Shown here: positions 1 to 9,021 of the stretch, piece after piece
Numbering within the stretch: position 1 is the stretch's first letter
Layout of the letters: every line of letters begins with the position of its first letter
Assembly: GCF_009707665.1 (NCBI RefSeq)
Contig: NZ_WLZW01000001.1
Location: forward strand, 248,001 to 312,000
Direction: 5' to 3'
Length of the DNA: 64,000 nt
Source: Planomicrobium sp. YIM 101495
GTDB taxonomy: Bacteria > Bacillota > Bacilli > Bacillales_A > Planococcaceae
Notes under the pieces: model-generated
What the model saw: only the letters and a program-made list of their open reading frames with translations
Told to the model about the DNA's origin: nothing
Database searches by the model: none
Made by a program: the position numbers and the translations under genes

Positions 1-1473
1 CCAGACGATCAACATGAGCGTCCAGAAGATCATGAAGAAGATCGAGTACGGGAACATGACCGAAATCATTGTTCCGATGCCCATTTTCTTGTCATACTTC
101 TGGGCGAACGTAATGATGATCGCGAAGTAAGTCATGAGCGGTGTGATGATGTTCGTCGACGAATCAGCGACGCGGTAGGCCATCTGCGTGAATTCAGGCG
201 AATAGCCGAGTTGCATCATAATCGGGACGAAGACGGTTGCCATCATCGCCCATTTCGCAGAAGCGGAACCGATGAACAAGTTGATGATCCCTGTGACGAT
301 GACAAAGCCGATGATCAGCGGAATACCGGTCAAGCTCAGTGACTGGAGCGCTTCCGCACCGTATACGCCGATGACCATGCCCATGTTCGATTCTGTGAAG
401 TAAGCGACGAACTGTCCAGCAGTGAACGCAAGGACGATGAACATGCCCATCGCCGCCATCGTTTCCGATAAGTGCGATGCGACGTCTTTGTCGTTCTTGA
501 TGTCTTTCGTGACGATCCCATACACCAAACCAGGGATGAAGAACAGGATCGTGATGATCGGCACGAGCGAGCTCATGAACGGCGATTGGACAATGCCGCC
601 ATCTGCTGCGCGCAGGATGCCGTTCTCCGGAACAATCAACATAGCGACTGCAACGCTCGCAAGGACGATGGAAACAGTGGACCAAATGAGTCCTTTTTTC
701 TCCATCGACGTCAAGCCGGACAGTTCTTCACGGAATTCACCTTTGTATTCGCCAAGACGCGGCTCGACGATTTTTTCCGTAACGAACGTACCGACAAGCG
801 TCAGCAAGAAGACAGAAACGATGATGAAGTAGTAGTTCATTGCGACGTTCATGCCTTCCGCATATGCCGGGTCGATGATTGCCGCAGCTGCAATCGTCAT
901 TTCCCCGAGCATCGCATCAGTGGCGGACAGCAGCAAGTTGGCACTGAACCCTCCGGATACACCGGCGAATGCAGCAGCAATACCTGCAAGCGGGTGACGC
1001 CCGATCGCTGCGAAGATCACTGCGCCGAGCGGAGGCAGGACAACATAACCGGCGTCGGATGCGACACTCGACATGATCCCTGCAAAGACCAGCCCGGCAG
1101 TGATCAGGAATTTCGGAACGGACAGGACGAATGCGCGAAGAACTGCGCTGATCAACCCAGTCCGTTCTGCGAGTCCGATACCCAGCATCGTGACAAGCAC
1201 AACGCCGAGCGGTGCGAAGCCGATGAAGTTATCGACCATGCTGTCGAATATGTACTGGATGCCTTCAACACTCAATAAGTTTTTTACTTCCACCATTTCG
1301 CCTTCTTGCCCCGGATGTTCGACCGAGATGTCGAAACTTGAGACAATGGCCGATAGAATCAGCACGGCAAGTGCAAGCAATGCAAACAAAGTAACGGGAT
1401 GCGGCAATTTATTGCCGATCGTTTCAATGCTGTCCAAAGATTTTTGGAACAAGCCTTTTCTTTTCGTTTTCAA
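1..1473 (-). CDS. abgT: AbgT-family transporter, C-terminus cut by window edge
   Basis: Integral membrane transporter of the AbgT (p-aminobenzoyl-glutamate transporter / antibiotic efflux) family. 491 codons lie in the window, against about 510 in the family, so only the last segment is missing. Reading the minus strand shows IGNKLPHPVTLFALLAL near the start, a long series of hydrophobic segments, GVSGGFSANLLLSATDA, and a second hydrophobic bundle ending at the edge. The proposed start is TTG at 1473, preceded by GGAGAGGAG about 12 bases upstream; the next in-frame upstream codons lead to a stop and an ATG at 1495 is out of frame. It is divergent from maf. The substrate (folate breakdown product import or sulfonamide-type export) cannot be told from sequence. 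Confidence 0.85.
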   Translation of the reverse strand, partial: MKTKRKGLFQKSLDSIETIGNKLPHPVTLFALLALAVLILSAIVSSFDISVEHPGQEGEMVEVKNLLSVEGIQYIFDSMVDNFIGFAPLGVVLVTMLGIGLAERTGLISAVLRAFVLSVPKFLITAGLVFAGIMSSVASDAGYVVLPPLGAVIFAAIGRHPLAGIAAAFAGVSGGFSANLLLSATDAMLGEMTIAAAAIIDPAYAEGMNVAMNYYFIIVSVFLLTLVGTFVTEKIVEPRLGEYKGEFREELSGLTSMEKKGLIWSTVSIVLASVAVAMLIVPENGILRAADGGIVQSPFMSSLVPIITILFFIPGLVYGIVTKDIKNDKDVASHLSETMAAMGMFIVLAFTAGQFVAYFTESNMGMVIGVYGAEALQSLSLTGIPLIIGFVIVTGIINLFIGSASAKWAMMATVFVPIMMQLGYSPEFTQMAYRVADSSTNIITPLMTYFAIIITFAQKYDKKMGIGTMISVMFPYSIFFMIFWTLMLIVW

Positions 1474-1537
1474 TTTTGAACGGAACTCCTCTCCATAGCG
1501 AAAATATATATTTTCTGAAAATTAAAAGACAAGGACC

Positions 1538-1566
1538 ATTATATAATCTTTTAAATCGAGATGAAA
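1538..1566 (-). promoter_or_regulatory. Possible promoter of the AbgT gene
   Basis: On the minus strand a perfect TATAAT (1538-1543) is preceded at 17 bp by a weak TTTCAT (1561-1566). It would give a leader of about 60 bases before the TTG start. Only the -10 box is convincing. The surrounding 1474-1730 stretch is AT-rich and holds no credible gene. Confidence 0.4.
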
Positions 1567-1730
1567 GCGATTTTCCGAAGTGCCAATTGCAATATAAGGG
1601 CTAATTTTCCGTCTAATAAAATTACGAAAATAAATTTTTGGATCGAAGAGGGCAGCCGCTTTTTCTGAAATACTGCTCCAAAAAAGATTTTTAGACATCG
1701 CTAGGAAGCCAAAAATTATTTTTCCGAAAT

Positions 1731-1746
1731 GGTGAAAATTTTCACC
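1731..1746. promoter_or_regulatory. Perfect 16-bp palindrome, operator-like, upstream of maf
   Basis: GGTGAAAATTTTCACC is a perfect dyad in the divergent abgT-maf interval. It overlaps the -35 hexamer (TTTTCA) of the proposed maf promoter, the usual place for a repressor site. No regulator gene is adjacent in the window. The binding protein is unknown. Confidence 0.6.
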
Positions 1747-1767
1747 CATACCAAAATCATGTATGAT
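1739..1767 (+). promoter_or_regulatory. Promoter of maf-radC
   Basis: TTTTCA (1739-1744), a 17-bp spacer and TATGAT (1762-1767) form a sigma-A type promoter, followed by the ribosome site AAAGGAGG and the maf start at 1794. The -35 box lies inside the 16-bp palindrome. Confidence 0.65.
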
Positions 1768-1793
1768 GCACTTACAAAGGAGGCGTCACTGGA

Positions 1794-2405
1794 ATGGAAT
1801 TTAACGCACACGAGCGGATCGTCCTCGCATCCGCTTCGCCAAGGAGAAAACAGTTGCTGGAAAGTATCGGAATCCCGTTTTCTGTCGAGCCGGCAGTGAA
1901 CGATGAGCCGCCCGTCGAACGATTCGGGAGTCCACTTGAATATGTCGAAGAATGCGCTCGCCAAAAAGCACAGGAAGTCGCACAAAAACATCCGGATGCC
2001 GCAGTGGTCGGCTCTGACACGGCAGTCGTCGCTGGTGGAGAAGTCCTGTTGAAGCCGAGAAGTAAAGAACAGGCGGTCCGCTCGCTCCAGAAACTGTCCG
2101 GCACGACGCACCAAGTGATCACCGCCGTCTCAATCATGCACGGCGAAAAAGACTTGTCGTTCACCGAAACGACGGATGTGACATTTTTCGACTTGAAGGA
2201 AGAATGGATCGACGCCTACACGAACACGGAAGACCCATACGACAAAGCCGGGGCATACGGGATCCAGACTGCATCGATGTTGTTCGTCAAAGAGATCAAG
2301 GGAGATTACAACACCGTCGTCGGATTGCCGATTGCCCGGCTGACGCATACACTGTCGGATGCCGGCATCATTTCCTTGAAAGGGGAGCGGGGCGATGATC
2401 GTTGA
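1794..2405 (+). CDS. maf: Maf family nucleotide pyrophosphatase
   Basis: Cytosolic house-cleaning pyrophosphatase that hydrolyses dTTP/UTP and modified pyrimidine nucleotides to monophosphates; in B. subtilis it is also linked to septum formation. The 203-residue product has the family phosphate-binding signature ASASPRRKQLL at residues 13-23 and the conserved VGSDTAVV and DPYDKAGAYGIQ segments. The start at 1794 follows AAAGGAGG at good distance. The last bases overlap the radC start, so the two form one transcript, as in the B. subtilis maf-radC-mreBCD-minCD cluster. Confidence 0.95.
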   Translation: MEFNAHERIVLASASPRRKQLLESIGIPFSVEPAVNDEPPVERFGSPLEYVEECARQKAQEVAQKHPDAAVVGSDTAVVAGGEVLLKPRSKEQAVRSLQKLSGTTHQVITAVSIMHGEKDLSFTETTDVTFFDLKEEWIDAYTNTEDPYDKAGAYGIQTASMLFVKEIKGDYNTVVGLPIARLTHTLSDAGIISLKGERGDDR

Positions 2406-2982
2406 CAACTTGGTAGAGAAGAATTTGATGATCCGCGATCTCCACACGGCGGACCGGCCGCGGGAGCGCTTATTGAATCAAGGGGCTGCAGCGCTGTCGA
2501 ACCAGGAGTTGCTTGCGATCCTGCTGCGGACAGGGACCAAGGAAGAGTCGGTGCTGCATCTTGCGAACCGTGTGCTCATCCATTTCGAGCAGATCCAGCA
2601 GCTGAAGGATGCGACGATCGAAGAGATGACAACCATCAAAGGGATCGGGCAGGCGAAAGCCATCCACCTGCTCGCAGCGGCAGAACTCGGCAAGCGGCTC
2701 AGTTCCAAACAGACGGAAGCGCGCTTTACGATCCGTTCGCCGAAAGACGCAGCGGATTATTTGATGGCGGACATGGCTTCACTGAGACAAGAGCACTTCG
2801 TCGTCCTATTCTTGAATATCAAAAACCAGATCCTCCACCGGCAGACGATATTTGTCGGCAGCCTGAACGCCTCGATCGTCCATCCGCGTGAAATTTTCCG
2901 GGAAGCCGTCAGACGCTCCGCTGCCTCGATCATTTGCGCCCATAACCATCCGTCCGGCAACCCCTTAAACATAGTATCCTAA
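2395..2982 (+). pseudogene. radC: radC 5' part, interrupted by transposon
   Basis: RadC/YsxA-type JAB1-MPN metalloprotein of uncertain function (historically assigned to DNA repair). The piece runs from the N-terminal helix-hairpin-helix region (IKGIGQAKAIHLLAAAEL) to the HNHPSG part of the JAMM metal motif. radC-derived sequence ends about position 2966; the last five codons (LNIVS) and the stop come from the inserted transposon. The rest of the gene, beginning APSAEDIG, resumes at about 9611. The split falls between the metal-binding HxH and the SxxD of the same motif, so this fragment cannot be an active enzyme. The start at 2395 overlaps maf; a second ATG at 2428 is possible. Confidence 0.93.
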
Positions 2983-3020
2983 ACTAGAGTACTCTAAGTA
3001 CTCGAAGTTTAGGATTTTTT
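2976..3020 (+). terminator. Hairpin terminator at the left end of the transposon
   Basis: ATCCTAAACT (2976-2985) pairs with AGTTTAGGAT (3006-3015), and inside it GAGTACT (2987-2993) pairs with AGTACTC (2997-3003) around a 3-base loop. A run of T follows at once. It should stop maf-radC transcription just inside the element. Confidence 0.75.
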
Positions 3021-3095
3021 AATTACAGTGCTTTAACTATTAAATATATAAGGGTATTATTAATAGTAGTTAAAGTATTTAAAGGTGGTGGAAAG

Positions 3096-4181
3096 ATGAA
3101 GGTTCAGAAAGTAATTGTGGAGGAAAAATCATATCCGTTATACATACTGCTAGATAAAGAATTTGAAGTGATAGAACCGGTTAAGCGATTTATAAAGTAC
3201 TTGGATAATACGGGCAAAGCTCCAAATACCATTAAAACATATTGTTATCATCTCAAGCTGTTTTATGAATTTATGAGCCAAAGTAGAATCGAATTAGGAG
3301 ATTTACAATTTGAGGATTTAGCAAACTTTGTAGGATGGTTAAGAAATCCAGCAGGGCATTTAAAGGTAATAGATATACAACCAAAGAAGGCTAAAAGAGA
3401 GGAAACATCAGTTAATTCCATACTTAACGCTGTAACTAGTTTCTTAGAGTATTTAAATCGCACAGAAAATTTTAAAGCTATAGATATGTCTAAAGAAGCA
3501 AGAGGAAGAAACTTTAAGGGGTTTCTTCACCATATTTCTAAAGGTAGATCCTATAAAAAAAATATTTTAAAGCTTAGGGTCAAAAAGAAACTTGTACAAG
3601 TATTAGAACATGGACAAGTCAAAGCAATAATTGAGGCATGTCATACCAAAAGAGATAAGTTACTTATTATGCTTATGTATGAAGGGGGACTTCGGATAGG
3701 AGAAGCATTATCCCTTCGTATTGAAGATATTTCAACATGGGATAACCAGATTAACATCAGGCCAAGAGATCATAATGAAAATGGAGCTTATATTAAACTT
3801 AAAAAAGAAAGAACTATTGATGTAAGTAAGGAATTAATGGCATTATATACCGATTACTTAGTACATGAATATGGGGAAGATTTAGATCATGATTATATAT
3901 TTATTAATCTTAAAGATTCTTATTTTGGCCACCCTCTAAAATATCAAAGTGTATTAGACTTAATAAGAAGACTAGGAAAACGGACAGGGATTACTTTCAC
4001 TGCCCATATATTACGTCATACGCATGCCACAGAGCTTATTAGAAGTGGATGGGATGCTGCATATGTACAAAAAAGATTAGGGCATGCCCATGTACAAACA
4101 ACACTTGATACGTATGTTCATCTTTCTGATCAAGATATGAAGAATGAATATAAAAAGTATCTTCAAGGGAGAGAAACATGA
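3096..4181 (+). CDS. tnpA: Tn554-family transposase A (tyrosine recombinase)
   Basis: Site-specific tyrosine recombinase that cuts and joins transposon ends and the radC target. The 361-residue length matches TnpA of Tn554/Tn558. An N-terminal SAM-like core-binding domain (about residues 28-120, [19 protein letters not shown]) precedes the catalytic domain. Visible active-site parts are GLRIGEAL with the first Arg near residue 200, HILRH with His304/Arg307, the LGH His near 330, and the nucleophile in DTYVHLSD at Tyr340. ATG at 3096 follows AAAGGTGGTGGAAAG. The stop overlaps the tnpB start by four bases, indicating translational coupling. Confidence 0.95.
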   Translation: MKVQKVIVEEKSYPLYILLDKEFEVIEPVKRFIKYLDNTGKAPNTIKTYCYHLKLFYEFMSQSRIELGDLQFEDLANFVGWLRNPAGHLKVIDIQPKKAKREETSVNSILNAVTSFLEYLNRTENFKAIDMSKEARGRNFKGFLHHISKGRSYKKNILKLRVKKKLVQVLEHGQVKAIIEACHTKRDKLLIMLMYEGGLRIGEALSLRIEDISTWDNQINIRPRDHNENGAYIKLKKERTIDVSKELMALYTDYLVHEYGEDLDHDYIFINLKDSYFGHPLKYQSVLDLIRRLGKRTGITFTAHILRHTHATELIRSGWDAAYVQKRLGHAHVQTTLDTYVHLSDQDMKNEYKKYLQGRET

Positions 4182-6097
4182 CAATGAAATTTCCAAGTGT
4201 AGCAACTAATCGAAAGCTTATCGCTAGTACAGAGATTAATAAAAAAATAGCTAATATGACAAGTGTTTTAAAAGGTTATTGGGCAGCAGATAGATGGGAT
4301 ATAAGAATTTGTCCGCATCCTAGTGCAATTGAGTTAAGTAAGAATCCGTCACTAAGAAATCGTTGGGTAAATTTCGATAAGGTGGAAAATGTCTGGTTGA
4401 AAACAGAATTAAAATATTTTTATTACCTTCACTTGAATAATGGAGCTTGGAATGCAAAATCCGTTTGGATTAGAAAGGGAACAGTGATAAGCCGGATGAT
4501 GGGATTTTTAAATTTAAAATATCCTAATATTACATCGATAACCGAAGTGCCTATAAAAAAAGCTTTGACAGAATACCGGACCTACTTAACAGAACAAAAA
4601 GTAAAAACTACGACTACTAATTACAAACTTGATGTAAATCAGCAGAAAGTTACTGTACATGCGAATTCCTATTACGTTACTCATCTTAAGCAGTTTATGG
4701 AATTCTATGAGGACTTCTATTTTGATGGGGAAGAATGGGAAAAAGATGTTTGGAATCGAAGAAAATTATCATTACCGGAAGATAAGGTAAACCCAACATC
4801 CTACGAATATACGATCAACTTTAAGGGTTTTAAGAATAATTATTTTAAAGAAATAGTTAAGCGATATTGTAAACTAATGTTAAACACAGCTAGCTTTTCT
4901 CACGTAGTAGATATAGCTTCAAAATTAAAAGAATTTTTTAATTTCATGAACAAAAATTGTGAAGGTATACAAAGGATTCATCAATTAACTAGAAATGAAA
5001 TTGAGCAATATTTTAATTATATTAATTTAAAAGGTTTAAAACCCAGTACTGTAACTGGACGAATATCTACTTTAGACGTTTTTTTTACTACAATTCAAAG
5101 ATATGACTGGAAGGATACACCTTCTAAGATCCTTATCTTTCAAGAAGATTACCCTAAAGTGCCGAAGGCACTACCACGTTATATTGATGAACATATACTT
5201 GAACAATTAAATGGGAAATTAGATAAATTGGAACCTTATATTGCTACAATGGTTATGGTACTTCAAGAATGCGGGATGCGTATCAGTGAACTTTGTACAT
5301 TGAAAAAAGGGAGCGTCATAACCGATAAAGAAGGGGATTGCTTTTTAAAGTATTATCAGTGGAAAATGAAGAAAGAGCATATCATTCCTATTTCTAAAGA
5401 AATTGCTGCATTGATATTAGTTCAAGAGCAAAGGGTGGCTGATGAACTCGATGATGGATGTGTATATGTGTTTCCCCGAAAAGATTGCTCACCATTGAAA
5501 CAAGATACCTTTAGGGTTAAATTAAATGAACTAGCTTATGAAGAAAAGATAACGGACAGCAACGGAGAAATTTTTCGTTTTCATGCTCATGCCTTTCGGC
5601 ATACAGTTGGCACTAGAATGATAAATAACGGAGTGCCACAACATATTGTCCAGAAGTTCTTGGGTCACGAATCACCGGAAATGACGGCAAGATATGCACA
5701 TATTTTTGATGAAACCCTAAAGAAGGAATTTACGAAATTTAAGGAAACCTTAGTAACGAATAACGGTAGCATTCTGGATTTAAGTGAGGAAAATACTGAA
5801 GCTGACAATACAGATCTTCAATGGTTTAAAAAGAATATCAATGCACAGGCACTTCCTAATGGCTATTGTCGGTTACCAGTAATTGCAGGACCATGTCCTC
5901 ACGCAAATGCATGTTTAGATTGTACGAATTTCTGTACAAGTAAACAATTTCTTACTGAACATGAAGAGCACTTAGAGCGAACTAAAGAAATACTAAATAG
6001 GGCTAAACAAAACCAATGGCAGCGTCAGGTTGAAACCAATGAACGTGTTAAAAATAGATTAGAACAGATTATTCATTCGTTAAAGGAGACGAATTAA
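4178..6097 (+). CDS. tnpB: Tn554-family transposase B (tyrosine recombinase)
   Basis: Second tyrosine recombinase needed for transposition of Tn554-type elements. The 639-residue protein has a long N-terminal region, a core-binding segment near residues 230-310, and a catalytic domain with [40 protein letters not shown] (nucleophile Tyr near residue 510). A C-terminal cysteine-rich patch ([14 protein letters not shown]) may bind metal. It overlaps tnpA by ATGA and is followed one base later by tnpC, so the three are one operon. Base composition is clearly lower in G+C than the flanking chromosome. Confidence 0.95.
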   Translation: MTMKFPSVATNRKLIASTEINKKIANMTSVLKGYWAADRWDIRICPHPSAIELSKNPSLRNRWVNFDKVENVWLKTELKYFYYLHLNNGAWNAKSVWIRKGTVISRMMGFLNLKYPNITSITEVPIKKALTEYRTYLTEQKVKTTTTNYKLDVNQQKVTVHANSYYVTHLKQFMEFYEDFYFDGEEWEKDVWNRRKLSLPEDKVNPTSYEYTINFKGFKNNYFKEIVKRYCKLMLNTASFSHVVDIASKLKEFFNFMNKNCEGIQRIHQLTRNEIEQYFNYINLKGLKPSTVTGRISTLDVFFTTIQRYDWKDTPSKILIFQEDYPKVPKALPRYIDEHILEQLNGKLDKLEPYIATMVMVLQECGMRISELCTLKKGSVITDKEGDCFLKYYQWKMKKEHIIPISKEIAALILVQEQRVADELDDGCVYVFPRKDCSPLKQDTFRVKLNELAYEEKITDSNGEIFRFHAHAFRHTVGTRMINNGVPQHIVQKFLGHESPEMTARYAHIFDETLKKEFTKFKETLVTNNGSILDLSEENTEADNTDLQWFKKNINAQALPNGYCRLPVIAGPCPHANACLDCTNFCTSKQFLTEHEEHLERTKEILNRAKQNQWQRQVETNERVKNRLEQIIHSLKETN

Positions 6098-6098
6098 A

Positions 6099-6464
6099 AT
6101 GATTAGAAAAGGTAACACAACTGCCATAGTTCAGCTAGCTAAAGACAAGTCGGAGAAAACAAGAATTAGGGTTGAAAAGACAATTTCAGAGATGGCATTG
6201 AAAGAAGAGAAGATTAATTTTAATTCCGTTGCACAAAAAGCAAATGTTTCAAAGTCATGGCTTTACAAACAAAAAGATATTAGAACTAGAGTGGAGACAT
6301 TAAGAGGGATGCAGATAAGTGAGTTAACCCCCCGTAAACCTAGTAAAAGCCCTCGTTCAGAGGACGTATTAATAAAAACCTTAAAAAGCCGTATAAAGGC
6401 GTTAGAAGAAGAGAATGAACGGTTAAAGGATCAAGTTCAAAAATTACATGGCAAGCTGTTTTAG
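6099..6464 (+). CDS. tnpC: Tn554-family accessory transposition protein C
   Basis: TnpC of Tn554-type elements is a small DNA-binding helper that stimulates transposition and influences insertion orientation. The 121-residue product has an N-terminal helix-turn-helix-like stretch (FNSVAQKANVSKSWLYKQ, about residues 46-63) and a C-terminal predicted coiled coil (LKSRIKALEEENERLKDQVQ, about residues 93-112). It starts one base after the tnpB stop and ends before a strong hairpin. Confidence 0.9.
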   Translation: MIRKGNTTAIVQLAKDKSEKTRIRVEKTISEMALKEEKINFNSVAQKANVSKSWLYKQKDIRTRVETLRGMQISELTPRKPSKSPRSEDVLIKTLKSRIKALEEENERLKDQVQKLHGKLF

Positions 6465-6547
6465 CAGATTTGTGTTTCTTGGAATTTATTGGGCACTTTG
6501 AATTGGCTACCTAAAATGAAATCGCTAAAACCTTCAATAACTTCAAT

Positions 6548-6590
6548 AGCCCATTTCCCTAAATGTGTTAAGGGGAAATGGGCTTTCTTC
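6548..6590. terminator. Bidirectional terminator between tnpC and orf138
   Basis: AGCCCATTTCCC (6548-6559) and GGGAAATGGGCT (6573-6584) are a perfect 12-bp stem with a 13-base loop, followed by TTCTTC. It lies between convergent tnpC and the orf138 remnant. Confidence 0.8.
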
Positions 6591-6620
6591 TAGTATTGTT
6601 GGCATGATCGCAGAAGTGTT

Positions 6621-6746
6621 TTATGCTCTTAAATAATACTTTTTAATATATTGCAAATACTCATTAGCACTTTTCTGTATCTCTTCGCCCTTCATATCCG
6701 AATTAGCACCGTAAAGTACAAACTCTGGTACATATTCAGCATGAAT
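6621..6746 (-). pseudogene. In-frame downstream remnant of orf138
   Basis: Directly after the TAG stop of orf138 the same frame stays open for 41 codons, including IHAEYVPEFVLYGAN and EYLQYIKKYYLRA, and ends with TAA at 6621-6623. This resembles the C-terminus of Flavodoxin_2 type oxidoreductases. With it the ancestral protein would have been about 180 residues, the usual family length. Confidence 0.7.
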
Positions 6747-7163
6747 CTATGCACATAAAGATTTGAATGGTGTTAACATCTGGGTTAATGTATGCTTGTT
6801 TTTACCCATACTTGTAAATTCACCTTTTTTTACGCCAGCTGATATAGCTAATCCTAATTTTCGATTATAAAATATTCTTTTACCCTTTGATCCGTAAGCC
6901 CATCCATATATAATCACTTCATCGATCCATTTTTTTAATAATGAAGGAGAACTATACCAATATAATGGAAATTGAAAAATAATATTATCATGATTTTCAA
7001 CTAATTCCTGCTCTCTTTTTACATTTATAATAAAATCAGGATACTCTCTATAAAGATCATGAATGGTAATTTCGTTTGAATAAGACGCTGCTTTTTCTAC
7101 CCAAACTTTATTGATTCGAGAATTTGGCATATCTGGGTGAGAAACGATCACCAATGTTTTCAT
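6747..7163 (-). CDS. orf138: Truncated NAD(P)H-dependent oxidoreductase-like protein (orf138)
   Basis: The 138-residue product corresponds to orf138 of Tn558. It matches the N-terminal three quarters of a flavodoxin-fold NAD(P)H oxidoreductase (KefF/MdaB-like): MKTLVIVSHPDMPNSR at the start for the phosphate-binding loop, FQFPLYWYSSPSLLKKWID in the middle, and a flavin-loop-like segment near LGLAISAG. A TAG at 6747-6749 ends it, although the reading frame continues with family-like sequence for 41 codons. It may therefore be inactive or serve as a truncated relic. The ribosome site is AAGGATG before ATG at 7163. The 7164-7340 gap to fexA holds no clear feature. Confidence 0.85.
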   Translation of the reverse strand: MKTLVIVSHPDMPNSRINKVWVEKAASYSNEITIHDLYREYPDFIINVKREQELVENHDNIIFQFPLYWYSSPSLLKKWIDEVIIYGWAYGSKGKRIFYNRKLGLAISAGVKKGEFTSMGKNKHTLTQMLTPFKSLCA

Positions 7164-7340
7164 TGTTTCATCCTTAACATACTCAACTTTCGCACCAATA
7201 AAACAGTGTACGAAAGTTGAGTTACTTAAAAGTATTCTATTCTAAGAAATTCAAATTTGCGTGATTCCTAAGCTATTTATTTACAGCTTAAACTATAGAA
7301 GATGAACTAAACAATAACTAATCTTTACATAACTAAGTTA

Positions 7341-8768
7341 TTACCCACGCTTTTTTAAACCTAATCCAGCTATTAAGGCAATGAGTATTGCCCCTGTAGC
7401 TGCAAGGAACGCATCTGAGTAGGACATAGCGTCCAATATATATAATGGATTTATCGGCTCAGTAGCATCACGTCGAGCGGATAATAATGCTCCAATCATA
7501 CCTGCTCCAGTTCCTGCTCCAAGGTACAAAGCACCTTGGAAAATCCCCATTCCGACACCAACCTTGTCTGCATCGAGTGCACTTACTGCGGCGTTATTTG
7601 CGGGAGAATTCGTGAATGCAAAAGCAATCCCTACTCCGAGGACCCCCACGGAAACTAACAGAGGTGAAGCACCAGATGCATAGGTGGACAAGAATAAGGT
7701 AGACAGCCCCATCAGAGTCATCCCAGTAATTATCAGACGTTTATCCCCAAATCGATCAGAAAGACGGCCAACGAAGGGAGATAAGATTGCAACAGCCACA
7801 CCACCTGGCAACAATATCATTCCAGCCTGTCCAGAAGAGAGTCCATTCACCTCAACGACTAGTAATGGGACGAACACAAGAACAGCGAAATAAGCAAACA
7901 TCGAAAAAAATGCAATTATGACCGTATTGACATAATCCTTGTTATTGAACAGGACAGGTGGTACAAATGGATTTTCTGCGGTAACAATTCTCCAAATAAA
8001 TCCCACCAAAGCTACAACAGAACCAATTAGGCTAGTTAACGATGAGAACGAAGAAAAACCAGAAGTTTCTCCTTGAGTGATGCCAAAAAGGAGTAATCCT
8101 ACTGTGAGGCCGAGGAATAAACCACCAATGAAATCAAAGTTCTTATTGCTTCCTACGGATTCTGCCGGTTTAATTGTCGGTAACGCGTAGTAGGCACCAA
8201 TAACAATCATAATGGCTAACAAAAATGTGAACCAAAACAAGGCATTCCACCCTAAATATTGACCAACTACTCCACCAAATATTGGACCAGCAGCAGTTCC
8301 AACACCAATACTTCCTGCGATAATTCCCAAAGCTCCCCCACGTTTTCCTTGTGGGAAAACCTTCGAAATTGCAATGACTGATAGAACTGGAATTGCGGAC
8401 ATCCCAGCACCCTGAACCATTCTTCCCAAAACCAACAATGGGAGGTTCGGGGCAATTGCACATAAAAGACTACCACTTGCCAGAATCATAATGGCAAAGA
8501 TATATAGCTTTCGTAACTCAAAAAAGTCTGAGATTCGACCATAAATCGGAACTCCAATCGCAAGAACAAGTGCAATACCACTAACTATCCAACTCACTTG
8601 AGATTTCGAAGCTTCTAAATCTTTGCTTATTAGTGGAAGTACGGGATTGACTAAATCAACCGTAATTGCAGCTACAAGTACAGATAGGGAGAGTACCATC
8701 ATTAAAAGCCTAGTAGAACCCCTTTTTTCAGATTGAATCATTTCTTTAGATTTACTATCCTTTTTCAT
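7341..8768 (-). CDS. fexA: MFS phenicol exporter FexA
   Basis: Proton-driven efflux pump of the major facilitator superfamily (14-helix DHA2 type) that exports chloramphenicol and florfenicol. The 475-residue length, the sequence as I know it and its setting in a Tn558-type element all agree with FexA. About 14 hydrophobic segments are visible, with the MFS motif A region GRISDFFELRKLYIF after helix 2 and GRMVQGAGMSAIP around helix 4; a second motif-A-like GRLSDRFGDKRLI is in the C-terminal half. Translation starts at 8768 behind GGAGG, which is buried in a hairpin together with a 9-codon leader, so expression should be drug-inducible. Confidence 0.95.
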   Translation of the reverse strand: MKKDSKSKEMIQSEKRGSTRLLMMVLSLSVLVAAITVDLVNPVLPLISKDLEASKSQVSWIVSGIALVLAIGVPIYGRISDFFELRKLYIFAIMILASGSLLCAIAPNLPLLVLGRMVQGAGMSAIPVLSVIAISKVFPQGKRGGALGIIAGSIGVGTAAGPIFGGVVGQYLGWNALFWFTFLLAIMIVIGAYYALPTIKPAESVGSNKNFDFIGGLFLGLTVGLLLFGITQGETSGFSSFSSLTSLIGSVVALVGFIWRIVTAENPFVPPVLFNNKDYVNTVIIAFFSMFAYFAVLVFVPLLVVEVNGLSSGQAGMILLPGGVAVAILSPFVGRLSDRFGDKRLIITGMTLMGLSTLFLSTYASGASPLLVSVGVLGVGIAFAFTNSPANNAAVSALDADKVGVGMGIFQGALYLGAGTGAGMIGALLSARRDATEPINPLYILDAMSYSDAFLAATGAILIALIAGLGLKKRG

Positions 8769-8775
8769 TTTATTT

Positions 8776-8805
8776 CCTCCTAAAATATATTGTGATTTTA
8801 GGAGG
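8776..8805 (-). promoter_or_regulatory. Translational attenuator hairpin of fexA
   Basis: CCTCCTAAAAT and ATTTTAGGAGG (11-bp arms at 8795-8805 and 8776-8786, 8-base loop) form a perfect stem in the minus-strand transcript. One arm holds the fexA ribosome site, the other the end of the leader ORF. Ribosome stalling on the leader would open the stem, as in inducible cat genes. Confidence 0.88.
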
Positions 8806-8827
8806 CTAAATCCACTGCTTTCACCAT
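8798..8827 (-). CDS. fexA leader peptide
   Basis: A nine-codon ORF, MVKAVDLAS, starts at 8827 behind GAGGTGAG and ends with TAA at 8798 inside the 5' arm of the attenuator hairpin. Its job is to stall ribosomes when phenicols are present and free the fexA ribosome site. Size and start resemble cat-86 type leaders. The AT-rich sequence upstream (8830-8890) probably holds the promoter. Confidence 0.8.
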   Translation of the reverse strand: MVKAVDLAS

Positions 8828-8936
8828 AAACCTCACCTCATATCTATTTATATTGTAAAACCAAATCAACGAACTCACCATATTTCTACAGCATGATTAA
8901 AGATTCGGTTCTCCAAACTAACTGAACTGATCAAAC

Positions 8937-8969
8937 AAAAAAAAGGCACCAGTTTAACAACCGGTGCCT
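8937..8969 (-). terminator. Rho-independent terminator of the 47-codon gene
   Basis: In the minus-strand RNA AGGCACCGGTT pairs with AACTGGTGCCT (11 bp with one G-U, 4-base loop) and is followed by eight U. It lies directly downstream of the small gene at 9022-9165 and separates it from the fexA leader. Confidence 0.85.
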
Positions 8970-9021
8970 AATCATTCGTATGCATTTTTACAAATGCAAT
9001 AGATTCATAAATTTTTGCCCA

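Noticed and set aside
472-1278. 268-codon plus-strand frame opposite abgT
   Set aside because: It lies wholly antisense to the AbgT gene, is rich in Cys/Arg/His/Asp as expected for a mirror frame, and has no ribosome site or family motif.
1522-1749. 75-codon minus-strand frame between abgT and maf
   Set aside because: It starts inside the palindrome and the maf promoter, has no ribosome site, and is in AT-rich regulatory DNA.
7181-7340. Search for a terminator after fexA
   Set aside because: Only TAAGCT...AGCTTA with no T run was found, too weak to call.
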